The notes beneath the pieces were generated by a model. The model did not search any database, was not told the DNA's origin, and was given only the letters and a program-made list of their open reading frames with translations. Of a DNA stretch of 61,723 bases, positions 26,802 through 34,618 are shown one piece after another. Both the position numbers and the translations under genes were made by a program. This DNA is from Candidatus Blautia faecipullorum (GTDB taxonomy: Bacteria > Bacillota > Clostridia > Lachnospirales > Lachnospiraceae), in NCBI GenBank assembly GCA_019115125.1, contig DXEG01000029.1, positions 1 through 61,723 of the forward strand. The letters run 5' to 3'. Positions within the stretch are counted from its first letter, which is position 1. Each line of letters begins with the position of its first letter.

Positions 26802-28253
26802 TCAGTTTTTCAGATGAGCAAGCACCTTCACCAGGTAATCCCATACCCGTCCCGCGGAAGCGATATCCAGAACTTCCTCTGAGGTATGGATATCCTTCAT
26901 ATTCGGTCCAAGTGAAACACAGTCCAGACCTTCCATCTTCTTATAAAACAGCCCGCACTCCAGTCCGGCGTGGATGGCGACTACCTCGGGTTTATTTCCG
27001 TACATTTCCTCATAAACCTCTACCATCTGATCGCGGAGAGAGGAATCCTTGCGGTATTCCCAGGCCGGATAAGCGCCCTGGATCTCGTAGCTTCCCCCAA
27101 CAAACTCTGTCAGGTACTGGATTTTGTCAGAAAGAGCGTCTCTGGCCGCCTCCACGGAGCTTCTCACGCCTGAGCTGCCGAAAAACTCATCATCCGAAAG
27201 CTTCACAATACCGATATTTGTAGAGGTTTCTACCAGGCCCTCAATACTTCCGCTCATCTTCTGGATGCCGAAGGGAACCTCCATCAGATAAAACAGCACC
27301 TTTTCCCTGCTTGTGGGATGAAGCACCATCTCAGAGGATTCGCCCATTTCTCCGATCTGGATGGTAATGCCCGCGTCCGATCCGGCATATTCCTCTCTGA
27401 GCTCTTCCTGAACTTTTTCCGCGTATGCCCGGACAGCCTCTGCATCCTCTTTGCCGATCAGGATCTCTGTCACGGCTTCTCTTGTGATGGCGTTGTCCTT
27501 CTGACCGCCTTCCATGGAAATGATCTCATATTCCGCTTCCTTCTGAAGTCCGTAGAGAAATCTCCCCATAAGGACATTGGCGTTGGCACGTTTTTTGTCA
27601 ATCTCCGCGCCGGAATGTCCGCCCATAAGGCCGCAGATCTTTACCTGAAGCTTCTGGCCCTCTGCCTGTACTCTCTGCACCGGGATACGGCTGATAGCGG
27701 AAAGTCCGCCCGCGCAGCTAATCCAGAGGCTTCCCTCCGCCTCAGAATCCAGGTTGATCAGTCTCCGGCCTTTCAGAACGCTGCAGTCCAGACCTACCGC
27801 GCCAAGAAGTCCGATCTCCTCATCTACGGTGATCAATACCTCCAGCGCCGGATGAGCGATGTCCGTGCTTTCCAGAAGCGCCAGTCCGTACGCCACCGCG
27901 ATTCCGTCGTCGCCTCCAAGGGTTGTGCCGTTTGCGGTGATATATCCATCCTTTACGGAAATATTCAGTCCGTCTTTTGTAAAATCATGCTCCACATCCG
28001 GTCTTTTTTCGCATACCATGTCCATGTGGCCCTGGATAATGACCGTGGGCGCGTTTTCGTAGCCTTCTGTGGCCGGTTTGTAAATAACAACGTTATTCAG
28101 CTCGTCCTGCACATACTCGAGACCATGCTCTTTCGCAAAGCTTACCAGATAATCGCTGATCTGTTTCGTGTTTCCTGAGCCATGGGGAATTTTACAGATT
28201 TCCTCGAAATAGTAAAATACTCTCTTCGGCTCGCAGTTTTCCAATACTCTCAT
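26802..28253 (-). CDS. pepD: Aminoacyl-histidine dipeptidase (M20C)
   Basis: This 483-residue zinc peptidase cleaves Xaa-His and related dipeptides in the cytosol. Metal-site motifs are VIIQGHMDMVCEK, TLGGDDGIAVAYGLALLES and LLITVDEEIGLLGAVGLD-like sequence, and the dimerisation lid starts near KICGLMGGHSGAEIDK. Near the end are HAGLECGLFYKKMEGLD and SLGPNMKDIHTSEE, typical of PepD. GGAGG lies ten bases before the ATG. It stands alone, divergent from ylbJ. Confidence 0.96.
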   Translation of the reverse strand: MRVLENCEPKRVFYYFEEICKIPHGSGNTKQISDYLVSFAKEHGLEYVQDELNNVVIYKPATEGYENAPTVIIQGHMDMVCEKRPDVEHDFTKDGLNISVKDGYITANGTTLGGDDGIAVAYGLALLESTDIAHPALEVLITVDEEIGLLGAVGLDCSVLKGRRLINLDSEAEGSLWISCAGGLSAISRIPVQRVQAEGQKLQVKICGLMGGHSGAEIDKKRANANVLMGRFLYGLQKEAEYEIISMEGGQKDNAITREAVTEILIGKEDAEAVRAYAEKVQEELREEYAGSDAGITIQIGEMGESSEMVLHPTSREKVLFYLMEVPFGIQKMSGSIEGLVETSTNIGIVKLSDDEFFGSSGVRSSVEAARDALSDKIQYLTEFVGGSYEIQGAYPAWEYRKDSSLRDQMVEVYEEMYGNKPEVVAIHAGLECGLFYKKMEGLDCVSLGPNMKDIHTSEEVLDIASAGRVWDYLVKVLAHLKN

Positions 28254-28329
28254 AATTGGTTACCTCCATTTTTGCCTTCATATTTATTTTATAAACACCA
28301 TATATTTTAAGAAAAAAAGGTGTCTGTAT

Positions 28330-29268
28330 ATGAAGCGGATCTTATCTACAGCAGGAATCCTTCTAATGCTTCTTTTTTTATTGAAATATCCTCAGGAAGC
28401 CCTCGCCGCCTCCCGGGAAGGCATGGGACTGTGGCTGAATACCCTGATCCCGACTCTTCTTCCTTTCCTGATACTGACCGGCTTTCTGATCAAAACAGGA
28501 GCCGCGGAAAAGCTGACCGCCCCCGCGCGTTCATTCTGGAACACGTTTATAGGCATCTCACCATCAGGGGCTTACGCGCTGATCCTCGGACTGCTCTGCG
28601 GATATCCCATGGGCGCGAAAATCACCTCAGACATGTACATGCACGGAAAAATCGGACGCAGGGAGGCAGAATATCTTCTCACCTTTACCAATCATGCCAG
28701 CCCTGTTTTTATTAATACCTACATGCTCCATATCTGTCTGAAGGATCAGGCGGACGCCGGGAAGGTATATCTGCTCCTGCTTCTCTCCGCCGCGCTGACC
28801 ATGGTGTTTTTCCGGTTTATCGTGTTCAGAAACCAGACGATCACGCAGGAAAATATTTCCACTTCAAAAATGGAGCCATCCGAACCTGGTTCCCTGGGAA
28901 CGCTGCTGGATACCTCCATCATGAATGGTTTTGAGACAATCGCCCGTCTGGGCGGCTACATTCTCCTTTTTTCCATTTTGTCTGCCTGGGTCAGACATTA
29001 TTGGAAAGCCGGCACATTCGCACTATGCCTGCTTCTGGGAAGTCTGGAGCTTACCACAGGACTCCATTTTCTGGCCCAGAGCGCAATGCCCTTCGGCATC
29101 ACATATTTCTGCGCAATGACCATGGTCTCCTTCGGGGGGCTTTGTATTCTTGCTCAGACAAAAAGCGTTCTCCACAAAGAACTGTCTGTGATGCCTTATA
29201 TCTGTGCAAAATGCGTGAATGCGGCGATTGCTGCAGCTCTGACCTTAGTTTTCCTCAAGGTCGTCTAA
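28330..29268 (+). CDS. ylbJ: YlbJ-like sporulation membrane protein
   Basis: This 312-residue polytopic protein resembles YlbJ, needed for spore formation in Bacillus. About eight membrane helices are seen. Family stretches are GLWLNTLIPTLLPFLILTGF, SGAYALILGLLCGYPMGAK and EAEYLLTFTNHASPVFINTY, the nucleoside-recognition (GATE) type core. In Bacillus ylbJ lies beside coaD and rsmD (ylbI/ylbH), and the same genes are neighbours here, though on the opposite strand. AGGTG lies ten bases before the ATG. Its last 24 bases overlap the end of the convergent coiled-coil gene. Confidence 0.87.
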   Translation: MKRILSTAGILLMLLFLLKYPQEALAASREGMGLWLNTLIPTLLPFLILTGFLIKTGAAEKLTAPARSFWNTFIGISPSGAYALILGLLCGYPMGAKITSDMYMHGKIGRREAEYLLTFTNHASPVFINTYMLHICLKDQADAGKVYLLLLLSAALTMVFFRFIVFRNQTITQENISTSKMEPSEPGSLGTLLDTSIMNGFETIARLGGYILLFSILSAWVRHYWKAGTFALCLLLGSLELTTGLHFLAQSAMPFGITYFCAMTMVSFGGLCILAQTKSVLHKELSVMPYICAKCVNAAIAAALTLVFLKVV

Positions 29269-29874
29269 AAGCTCATCATCCTCATGATCCTCTGTATCTT
29301 CGTGATAGGAACCAGTGATGGCCGCTGCCTGCGCAGTCTGCGGCGCAAGCTCCTGACGGTTATGATTTACTACGTCAAGACAGCTCTGAAGCGCCTCAAT
29401 GAAGCCCTTATATTTGCCGCCGGCATCTTCCAGCGTCTGATCCAGAACGGATCCAATATTCGCCATCATATCATCCGTATAGGTGATGGCGCTCAGACGG
29501 ATGCTGTTAGCGTCCTGAGTAGCTGAATCGAGAATTTCCTGAGCCTGCTTATTGGCCGCGTTGATCGTATCGTTGGCCTGGGCGTATGCCTTCTGCATGA
29601 TCTCATGCTGGGTTACCAGCTCCTGCGCTTTCGCCTGAGCGTCTGCGATGATCGCGTCCGCCTTTGACTGAGCGTCCTCAAGGATGGCGTCCTTGTTGTT
29701 GATGATCTTCTGATAACGCTTGATCTCATCAGGCGTCTTCAGACGAAGCTCTCTCAACAGCTCGTCCATTTCCTCTTTGTTTACGATGATCTTTGCTGTA
29801 GACAGCGGCTGATATTTACAGCTCTCGATAAATTCCTCGATATCATCAATAATCTGTTCAATTCTGCTGCTCAT
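29245..29874 (-). CDS. Conserved coiled-coil protein, unknown function
   Basis: This 209-residue protein has a short structured N-terminus (IEQIIDDIEEFIESCKYQPL), a coiled coil of alanine-rich heptads (about 60-135, like ATP synthase b subunits), and an acidic end (HEDDELLDDLEEN). Similar proteins in Clostridia are often labelled ATPase without support, and no nucleotide-binding motif is seen. The layout recalls DivIVA-like organisers, but that is a guess. It is two bases from coaD and belongs to the mgsA-rsmD-coaD unit. Confidence 0.8.
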   Translation of the reverse strand: MSSRIEQIIDDIEEFIESCKYQPLSTAKIIVNKEEMDELLRELRLKTPDEIKRYQKIINNKDAILEDAQSKADAIIADAQAKAQELVTQHEIMQKAYAQANDTINAANKQAQEILDSATQDANSIRLSAITYTDDMMANIGSVLDQTLEDAGGKYKGFIEALQSCLDVVNHNRQELAPQTAQAAAITGSYHEDTEDHEDDELLDDLEEN

Positions 29875-29875
29875 T

Positions 29876-30376
29876 TTACACTCTCCTTATTTGCTTTTCT
29901 TCCTGCATTTTTGCGCACAGCGCCTGTATGATCTCAGGCGGCGCAAATTTCGACAAATCACCGCCGAAACGGGCAACTTCTTTCATAATTGTGGAACTGA
30001 CATATGCATATTCCAGACTGGTAGTCAAAAACACCGTGTCAACATCAGGAGCCAGAACCCGGTTGGTCTGCGCCATCTGAAGCTCATATTCAAAATCCGT
30101 AACAGCGCGGAGTCCGCGCACGATCACCTGAGCCTTATTTTCTCTGGCGAAATTCACAGATAATCCGTCAAACGGCCTGATGACAACATTTGGTATATCC
30201 TTTGTCGCCTTTGCTAATATATTAACACGTTCTTCTACAGAAAACAACGGACTTTTTGCAGAATTATGCAAAACGCCCACCACTACTCTGTCGAACGATA
30301 CGCTGGCCCTGCGGATAATATCCAGATGGCCGTAGGTGGCCGGGTCAAAGCTCCCGGGATAAACTGCAGTTATCAT
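29876..30376 (-). CDS. coaD: Phosphopantetheine adenylyltransferase
   Basis: This 166-residue enzyme joins ATP and 4'-phosphopantetheine to dephospho-CoA, the fourth step of coenzyme A synthesis. The nucleotidyltransferase motif [19 protein letters not shown] holds the catalytic His. Other boxes are [30 protein letters not shown] and [19 protein letters not shown]. The ATG at 30376 fits the family start; a GTG four codons earlier overlaps the rsmD stop and is an alternative. Confidence 0.97.
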   Translation of the reverse strand: MITAVYPGSFDPATYGHLDIIRRASVSFDRVVVGVLHNSAKSPLFSVEERVNILAKATKDIPNVVIRPFDGLSVNFARENKAQVIVRGLRAVTDFEYELQMAQTNRVLAPDVDTVFLTTSLEYAYVSSTIMKEVARFGGDLSKFAPPEIIQALCAKMQEEKQIRRV

Positions 30377-30384
30377 GTGTATTC

Positions 30385-30939
30385 TCACTTTCTTTTTCGC
30401 AAAAAGACATGCTTATTGGTTTTGTATTCCTTGGAACGGATCATGTCATAGCCGAGCTCCTCCGCATAGGAAAAATCTGTATGCAGCTCCGCCTCGATAA
30501 TGATCAGCGTCTCCCCGTCTGCCAGCGAACTTCCGGCCAGATACTCAAGAGCCTGCCGCTCCAGTTCCTTTCCGTAAGGAGGATCCATAAAAATACAGTC
30601 GAAAGCCTCCTGACCCTCCAGTGACCGGAGAGCCTGAAGAACATCCATGGTCAATAGTTTACCATCTTCCACCAGTTTTGTAAACGCCAGATTCTCGCGG
30701 ATGCAGGCGCACGCCCTGGGATTCTTTTCTACAAATACGGCGTAAGAAGCGCCTCTGCTCAGGGCCTCGATCCCAATAGCGCCGCTTCCGCTGTACAGAT
30801 CGAGAAAACGGCAGTCGGGAAGCTCCGGCTGCAGGATATTAAACAATGTTTCTTTTATGCGGTCTGTGGTAGGCCGCGTATCAGGACCCGGGAGCGTCTT
30901 CAGAGGAAGTCTCCGGGCTTTTCCGGCAATTACTCTCAT
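30385..30939 (-). CDS. rsmD: 16S rRNA (guanine966-N2)-methyltransferase
   Basis: This 184-residue enzyme methylates G966 of 16S rRNA. It begins [13 protein letters not shown] with [15 protein letters not shown], then the SAM motif [20 protein letters not shown] and the catalytic [12 protein letters not shown]. The ATG at 30939 overlaps the upstream stop as ATGA, which fixes the start over an in-frame TTG upstream. It lies between the mgsA-like gene and coaD, the usual rsmD-coaD order. Confidence 0.96.
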   Translation of the reverse strand: MRVIAGKARRLPLKTLPGPDTRPTTDRIKETLFNILQPELPDCRFLDLYSGSGAIGIEALSRGASYAVFVEKNPRACACIRENLAFTKLVEDGKLLTMDVLQALRSLEGQEAFDCIFMDPPYGKELERQALEYLAGSSLADGETLIIIEAELHTDFSYAEELGYDMIRSKEYKTNKHVFLRKRK

Positions 30940-31331
30940 TTCAGATTCAGTCTCCAATCCAGATCACCGCGTGCAAGACCCAGGATCAAAAGTTCGGCTG
31001 TGGCAATATTGGTAGCCACAGGGATATTATATCGGTCGCAGCGCATAACAATAGCTGATATGTCCGGTTCCTTGGGATCCATCATGGCAGGATTATAAAA
31101 CAGAATGACCATATCAAAATCTTCTCTCTCGATCATCTCCATAAACTGCTTGTCCCCGCCCATACTTCCCGCGAGAAATTTGTGCACATGGAGGTTCGTC
31201 ACTTCCTCGATCCGCCTTCCGGTGGTACCCGTAGCATAAACCTCATGCTTAGAGAGAATATTCTTATATGCGATGCAAAAATCTTCTATCAGAACCTTTT
31301 TACTGTTGTGTGCGATAATTCCTAAATTCAT
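30936..31331 (-). CDS. mgsA: Methylglyoxal synthase-like protein
   Basis: This 131-residue protein has the methylglyoxal synthase fold, which turns dihydroxyacetone phosphate into methylglyoxal. Phosphate-binding ATGTTGRRIEE and the base region LAGSMGGDKQ (Asp60, E. coli Asp71) are kept, as is IPVATNIATAELLI. Three positions differ from E. coli MgsA: Asn9 for Asp20, Asn80 for Asp91, and Lys87 for His98 (PKEPD in place of PHDPD). The protein may be slow, altered or regulatory. It is first in the unit with rsmD and coaD. Confidence 0.85.
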   Translation of the reverse strand: MNLGIIAHNSKKVLIEDFCIAYKNILSKHEVYATGTTGRRIEEVTNLHVHKFLAGSMGGDKQFMEMIEREDFDMVILFYNPAMMDPKEPDISAIVMRCDRYNIPVATNIATAELLILGLARGDLDWRLNLK

Positions 31332-31480
31332 GGTTCACTCTCCATTCTCACCAATACACTTTATATTCTCTGATATTATAACAAGTCACCAAAAAAAGCG
31401 CAATAAAATCTTGTAAAATATACAAAGTTCATAGAATATTAATAATTACTATTTTCTGGAAGCAGATGCAGTAACTTCTA

Positions 31481-31509
31481 GTGTATTATTATTTTTTTTT
31501 CACATACTA
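31481..31509 (+). promoter_or_regulatory. Sigma-G-like promoter of the spore protein gene
   Basis: CATACTA (31503-31509) matches the -10 pattern of forespore sigma-G promoters. The -35 side (GTGTATT from 31481) is only a partial match and its spacing depends on the alignment chosen. A strong AAGGAGG follows at 31540-31546. Confidence 0.5.
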
Positions 31510-31555
31510 CCAGTGTAACACCAAACAACAAAAACAACCAAGGAGGAAATGAATA

Positions 31556-31783
31556 ATGTCAAACACAAATTCTTCTAACAAAGCAGTTGTTCCGGAAGCA
31601 AAAAGCGCTCTGAACCGTTTTAAATATGAAGTGGCAAATGAACTGGGCGTACCGCTTACCGACGGTTACAACGGAAACCTGACATCCAAGCAGAACGGAT
31701 CTGTCGGCGGCTATATGGTCAAGAAAATGATCGAGGCCCAGGAAAGACAGATGTCCTCAGGATCTCAGAGCGGACAGATGTAA
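31556..31783 (+). CDS. Alpha/beta-type small acid-soluble spore protein
   Basis: This 75-residue protein coats and protects DNA in the dormant spore. Family landmarks are VPEAKSALNRFKYEVANELG with the germination-protease cleavage region around KYEVANELG, then GYNGNLTSKQNGSVGGYMVKKM. The length and the Gly-rich, Gln/Ser-rich ends are typical. It stands alone on the plus strand with its own ribosome site and terminator, consistent with forespore-only expression. It is direct evidence that the organism is or descends from a spore former. Confidence 0.97.
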   Translation: MSNTNSSNKAVVPEAKSALNRFKYEVANELGVPLTDGYNGNLTSKQNGSVGGYMVKKMIEAQERQMSSGSQSGQM

Positions 31784-31789
31784 ATAGTA

Positions 31790-31815
31790 AATTCAGATCG
31801 CATCATATCTGAATT
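31790..31815 (+). other. Stem-loop just after the spore protein gene
   Basis: AATTCAGAT (31790-31798) and ATCTGAATT (31807-31815) pair perfectly around an 8-base loop, seven bases after the stop codon and before the main terminator. It may shield the 3' end of the mRNA. Confidence 0.5.
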
Positions 31816-31824
31816 CTGACGCGC

Positions 31825-31865
31825 AAAAAGACTCAGGCAGCAAAACACGCCGCCTGAGTCTTTTT
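31825..31865. terminator. Bidirectional terminator
   Basis: AAAAAGACTCAGGC (31825-31838) and GCCTGAGTCTTTTT (31852-31865) form a perfect 14-bp stem with T tracts both ways. It serves the spore protein gene and the convergent DUF6465 gene. Confidence 0.9.
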
Positions 31866-31923
31866 CGCACTTCCTGTAACGGCGCCTGAGAAGGGCCGCC
31901 GCATGTCCTGTGAAGGCTTCCGG

Positions 31924-32349
31924 TTATAAACCGAGGAAACCGGTGATCTCACCATTCATCACATAATGCGCTCCATTGTCTTCTGGTTTGATATATACTT
32001 TCAGGTCTGTAAGCTCTTCTTCCTTCTTGTCCATCTCGTCAGTCCATATTTTCTTGATGCTTTCCACTACGTCTTTCGCATATACCTCTTTGCCCCAGAA
32101 CTGTACATATACCTCTGTATTTGCAGCAGCGGCTTTTTTGGCCGTTCTTCTGGCAGCCGGTTTCTTTACAGGAGTCTTTTCAGCAGTCTTTTTGGCTGCT
32201 GCCGTCTTTCTGGCGGGCGCTTTTTCAGTAGTTTTTTTTGCCGCTGTTGTTTCCTGTGCGGCAGCAGTTGCAGGAGCCTCTTTTTCGATAGCCTTTTTTG
32301 CAGTTGTTGTCTTAGGTTCTGCTTTCTTTGTTGTTGTCTTTGTAGCCAT
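31924..32349 (-). CDS. DUF6465 protein with histone-H1-like tail
   Basis: This 141-residue protein has two parts. Residues 1-78 are a low-complexity tail of Lys, Ala, Thr and Pro with repeated KKT/AKKA units (TTEKAPARKTAAAKKTAEKT), like the tails of histone H1 and bacterial Hc1/AlgR3 proteins. Residues 79-141 (EVYVQFWGKEVYAKDVVESI onwards) are the DUF6465 domain found in Clostridia. The basic tail suggests nucleic acid binding; the role is not known. AAGGAGG precedes the ATG. Confidence 0.85.
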   Translation of the reverse strand: MATKTTTKKAEPKTTTAKKAIEKEAPATAAAQETTAAKKTTEKAPARKTAAAKKTAEKTPVKKPAARRTAKKAAAANTEVYVQFWGKEVYAKDVVESIKKIWTDEMDKKEEELTDLKVYIKPEDNGAHYVMNGEITGFLGL

Positions 32350-32390
32350 AATAGCCTCCTTACAAGGTGAAATAAAAATTGTACTGTAAT

Positions 32391-32419
32391 AGGATACTAC
32401 GTTTTATATTTTTTTGCAA
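32391..32419 (-). promoter_or_regulatory. Promoter of the DUF6465 gene
   Basis: On the minus strand TTGCAA (rc of 32414-32419), 17 bases, TATCCT (rc of 32391-32396). The spacing is ideal and the boxes are partial matches. The 145 bases further up to the recG stop hold nothing I recognise. Confidence 0.5.
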
Positions 32420-32564
32420 CATTTTCTTCTGTGCAATACAGTGTCAGCGTTCAAAAGCAGTTGCAATTCGCAGGCTCCTGCGGACTGTAATGGTTTCAGC
32501 ATACGGGCGCATAGCTTGACAGCCAGTGTCAAACTTGCGAGTACACAGTAACAAAAAGTGCTCT

Positions 32565-34616
32565 CTACAGACCGAGATTCTCCAGGGCCGCTGTCTGTCC
32601 GGCCTCCAAAAATTTTCTCAGACTTTCATGCTGGGCAAGGGACAGGTCCGGGTCTAGAGCCAGGATTTCCCCGGCCGCTTCGCTGGCCTCTTTCAAAATA
32701 CCGGCGTCATTGTAAATATCTCCGATCCGGAATTCCATCAGACCGCTTTGACGGATGCCGAAAAGATCTCCCGGTCCTCTCAGCTTCAGATCCTCTCCCG
32801 CGATAAAAAAGCCGTCGTTGGATCTGTTCAGTATTTCCAGTCTTTTGGATGTGGTCTCCTCGTTATTTCCCTGAACGAAAATACAGTAGGACTGATATTC
32901 TCCTCTTCCGACACGCCCCCGGAGCTGATGAAGCTGCGCAAGACCGAACCGCTCCGCGTTTTCCACCATCATAACCGTCGCGTTGGGAACATTGACTCCA
33001 ACCTCAACTACAGTAGTAGAGACCAGCACCTGTATCCCGCCTCCGGCAAATTCCTCCATGATATGGTTCTTTTCCTTCGGTTTCATTTTTCCGTGAAGGG
33101 CAGACACTGTTATCTCTCCCGGCAGAATACCTTTCAGCTTTTTTGTATAGTCCATGACATTTTCCGCGTCCAGGCCCTCGCTTTCCTCTACCATTGGACA
33201 GATCACATATGCCTGGCGGCCCTCTTTTATCTGCCTTTCTATGAAGCTGTATGCCTTTGGACGGTAAGAGATGTCCACCACACAGTTTTTGATCGGCAGG
33301 CGTCGGGCCGGAAGCTCGTCTATAACTGAAATATCAAGATCTCCGTACAGGATGATCGCCAGAGTACGGGGAATAGGCGTCGCGCTCATAACAAGCACAT
33401 TGGGCGGCGCTCCTCTGGTAGTAAGAGCCTCGCGCTGCTTTACGCCGAAGCGATGCTGCTCGTCTGTGATCACAAGCCCCAGGCTTTTGTATTCCACCGC
33501 TTCCTGGATCAGCGCGTGGGTTCCTATAATAACAGATACCTCGCCTGTTCTTATCTGCTCATATATGATCTTTTTCTCCCTGGCCGTACTGGATCCCGTC
33601 AGGAGTACGCATTTTACAGACAGCTCCTGTTCCCCGGCCAGCTTTCTGAAAGCCTCGTAATGCTGGCGGGCCAGCACCTCCGTCGGAACCATCAGGGCGG
33701 ACTGATATCCGTTTTCCCAGGCCAGTATCATGGCAAGAAAGGCAATGATCGTCTTTCCGCTGCCTACGTCTCCCTGAACAAGCCGGGACATCAGCGCCTG
33801 GCCGGAAAGATCCCTCTCGATCTCATGCCAGGTGTTTAACTGCGCGTTTGTAAGCCGGTAGGGAAGCCTTTCTATGATCTGCTCTGTGGTCCAGGTTTTT
33901 TTCATAGGAAAGGAGTTTTCCGCCTCCTCCGTTTTTTCCTTCAGAAGCTGCACGGACAGAATAAATAAAAGAAACTCGTCGAAAACCAGTCTCCTTCTCG
34001 CCTTTAGAAGCTCCTCCATATTTTGGGGAAAATGAATCGTATTCAGCGCGTAATTGATATCCGCCAGCCTGTATTTTTCCCGGATCTCATCAGGAAGATA
34101 TTCGGACTGAAGAGAACGGTCCTCCAGCACCTGACGCACCAGTTTTGTAACCATTTTGTTGGACAGGCCTGCCGTAAGGCGATAAACCGGCTGCATACTG
34201 TGAAGAATTTCCTCATAAGCCGCCGGAGTAAAAATTTCCGGATGCTCCATCTGGAGCTTTCCCTGTTTTTTTACGACTTTTCCCCGCAGCACAAAAAAAC
34301 TGCCCTTTTTGAGCGTGCTTTTCAGATAAGGAGCGTTAAACCAGACGGCCGCCAGACGGCCTGTGCTGTCGCCCACTGTTACGGAAATCACCTGCAGATT
34401 TCTCACCGGATTCACGTAAACGCCGGAGCATACCGCGGCGGAGACGGCCTGAACCGTCCCCTCCTTTAACTCTGCGATACTCTCCGGCTTTTCATATATG
34501 TCGTAATTCCTGGGATAGTAACGAAGAAGCCCTTCTGTGTCATAAATCCCTGCCTTTATCAGAAGCTTTTCCGTTTTCTCTCCCACACCCTTTAAGGTTC
34601 TTAAGCTTTTTCCCAT
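32565..34616 (-). CDS. recG: ATP-dependent DNA helicase RecG
   Basis: This 683-residue helicase remodels stalled replication forks and branched DNA. An N-terminal helix-hairpin part (LKGVGEKTEKLLIKAGI) and OB-fold wedge (about 60-150) precede the motor. The motor has SRLVQGDVGSGKTIIAFLAM (Walker A), VIGTHALIQ, LVITDEQHRFGVKQR (DEQH), MSATPIPRTLA, and QLHQLRGRVGRGEYQSYC. Length is normal. It follows fakA by two bases, the same order (asp23, dak2, recG) seen in many Firmicutes. Confidence 0.98.
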   Translation of the reverse strand: MGKSLRTLKGVGEKTEKLLIKAGIYDTEGLLRYYPRNYDIYEKPESIAELKEGTVQAVSAAVCSGVYVNPVRNLQVISVTVGDSTGRLAAVWFNAPYLKSTLKKGSFFVLRGKVVKKQGKLQMEHPEIFTPAAYEEILHSMQPVYRLTAGLSNKMVTKLVRQVLEDRSLQSEYLPDEIREKYRLADINYALNTIHFPQNMEELLKARRRLVFDEFLLFILSVQLLKEKTEEAENSFPMKKTWTTEQIIERLPYRLTNAQLNTWHEIERDLSGQALMSRLVQGDVGSGKTIIAFLAMILAWENGYQSALMVPTEVLARQHYEAFRKLAGEQELSVKCVLLTGSSTAREKKIIYEQIRTGEVSVIIGTHALIQEAVEYKSLGLVITDEQHRFGVKQREALTTRGAPPNVLVMSATPIPRTLAIILYGDLDISVIDELPARRLPIKNCVVDISYRPKAYSFIERQIKEGRQAYVICPMVEESEGLDAENVMDYTKKLKGILPGEITVSALHGKMKPKEKNHIMEEFAGGGIQVLVSTTVVEVGVNVPNATVMMVENAERFGLAQLHQLRGRVGRGEYQSYCIFVQGNNEETTSKRLEILNRSNDGFFIAGEDLKLRGPGDLFGIRQSGLMEFRIGDIYNDAGILKEASEAAGEILALDPDLSLAQHESLRKFLEAGQTAALENLGL

Positions 34617-34618
34617 TT

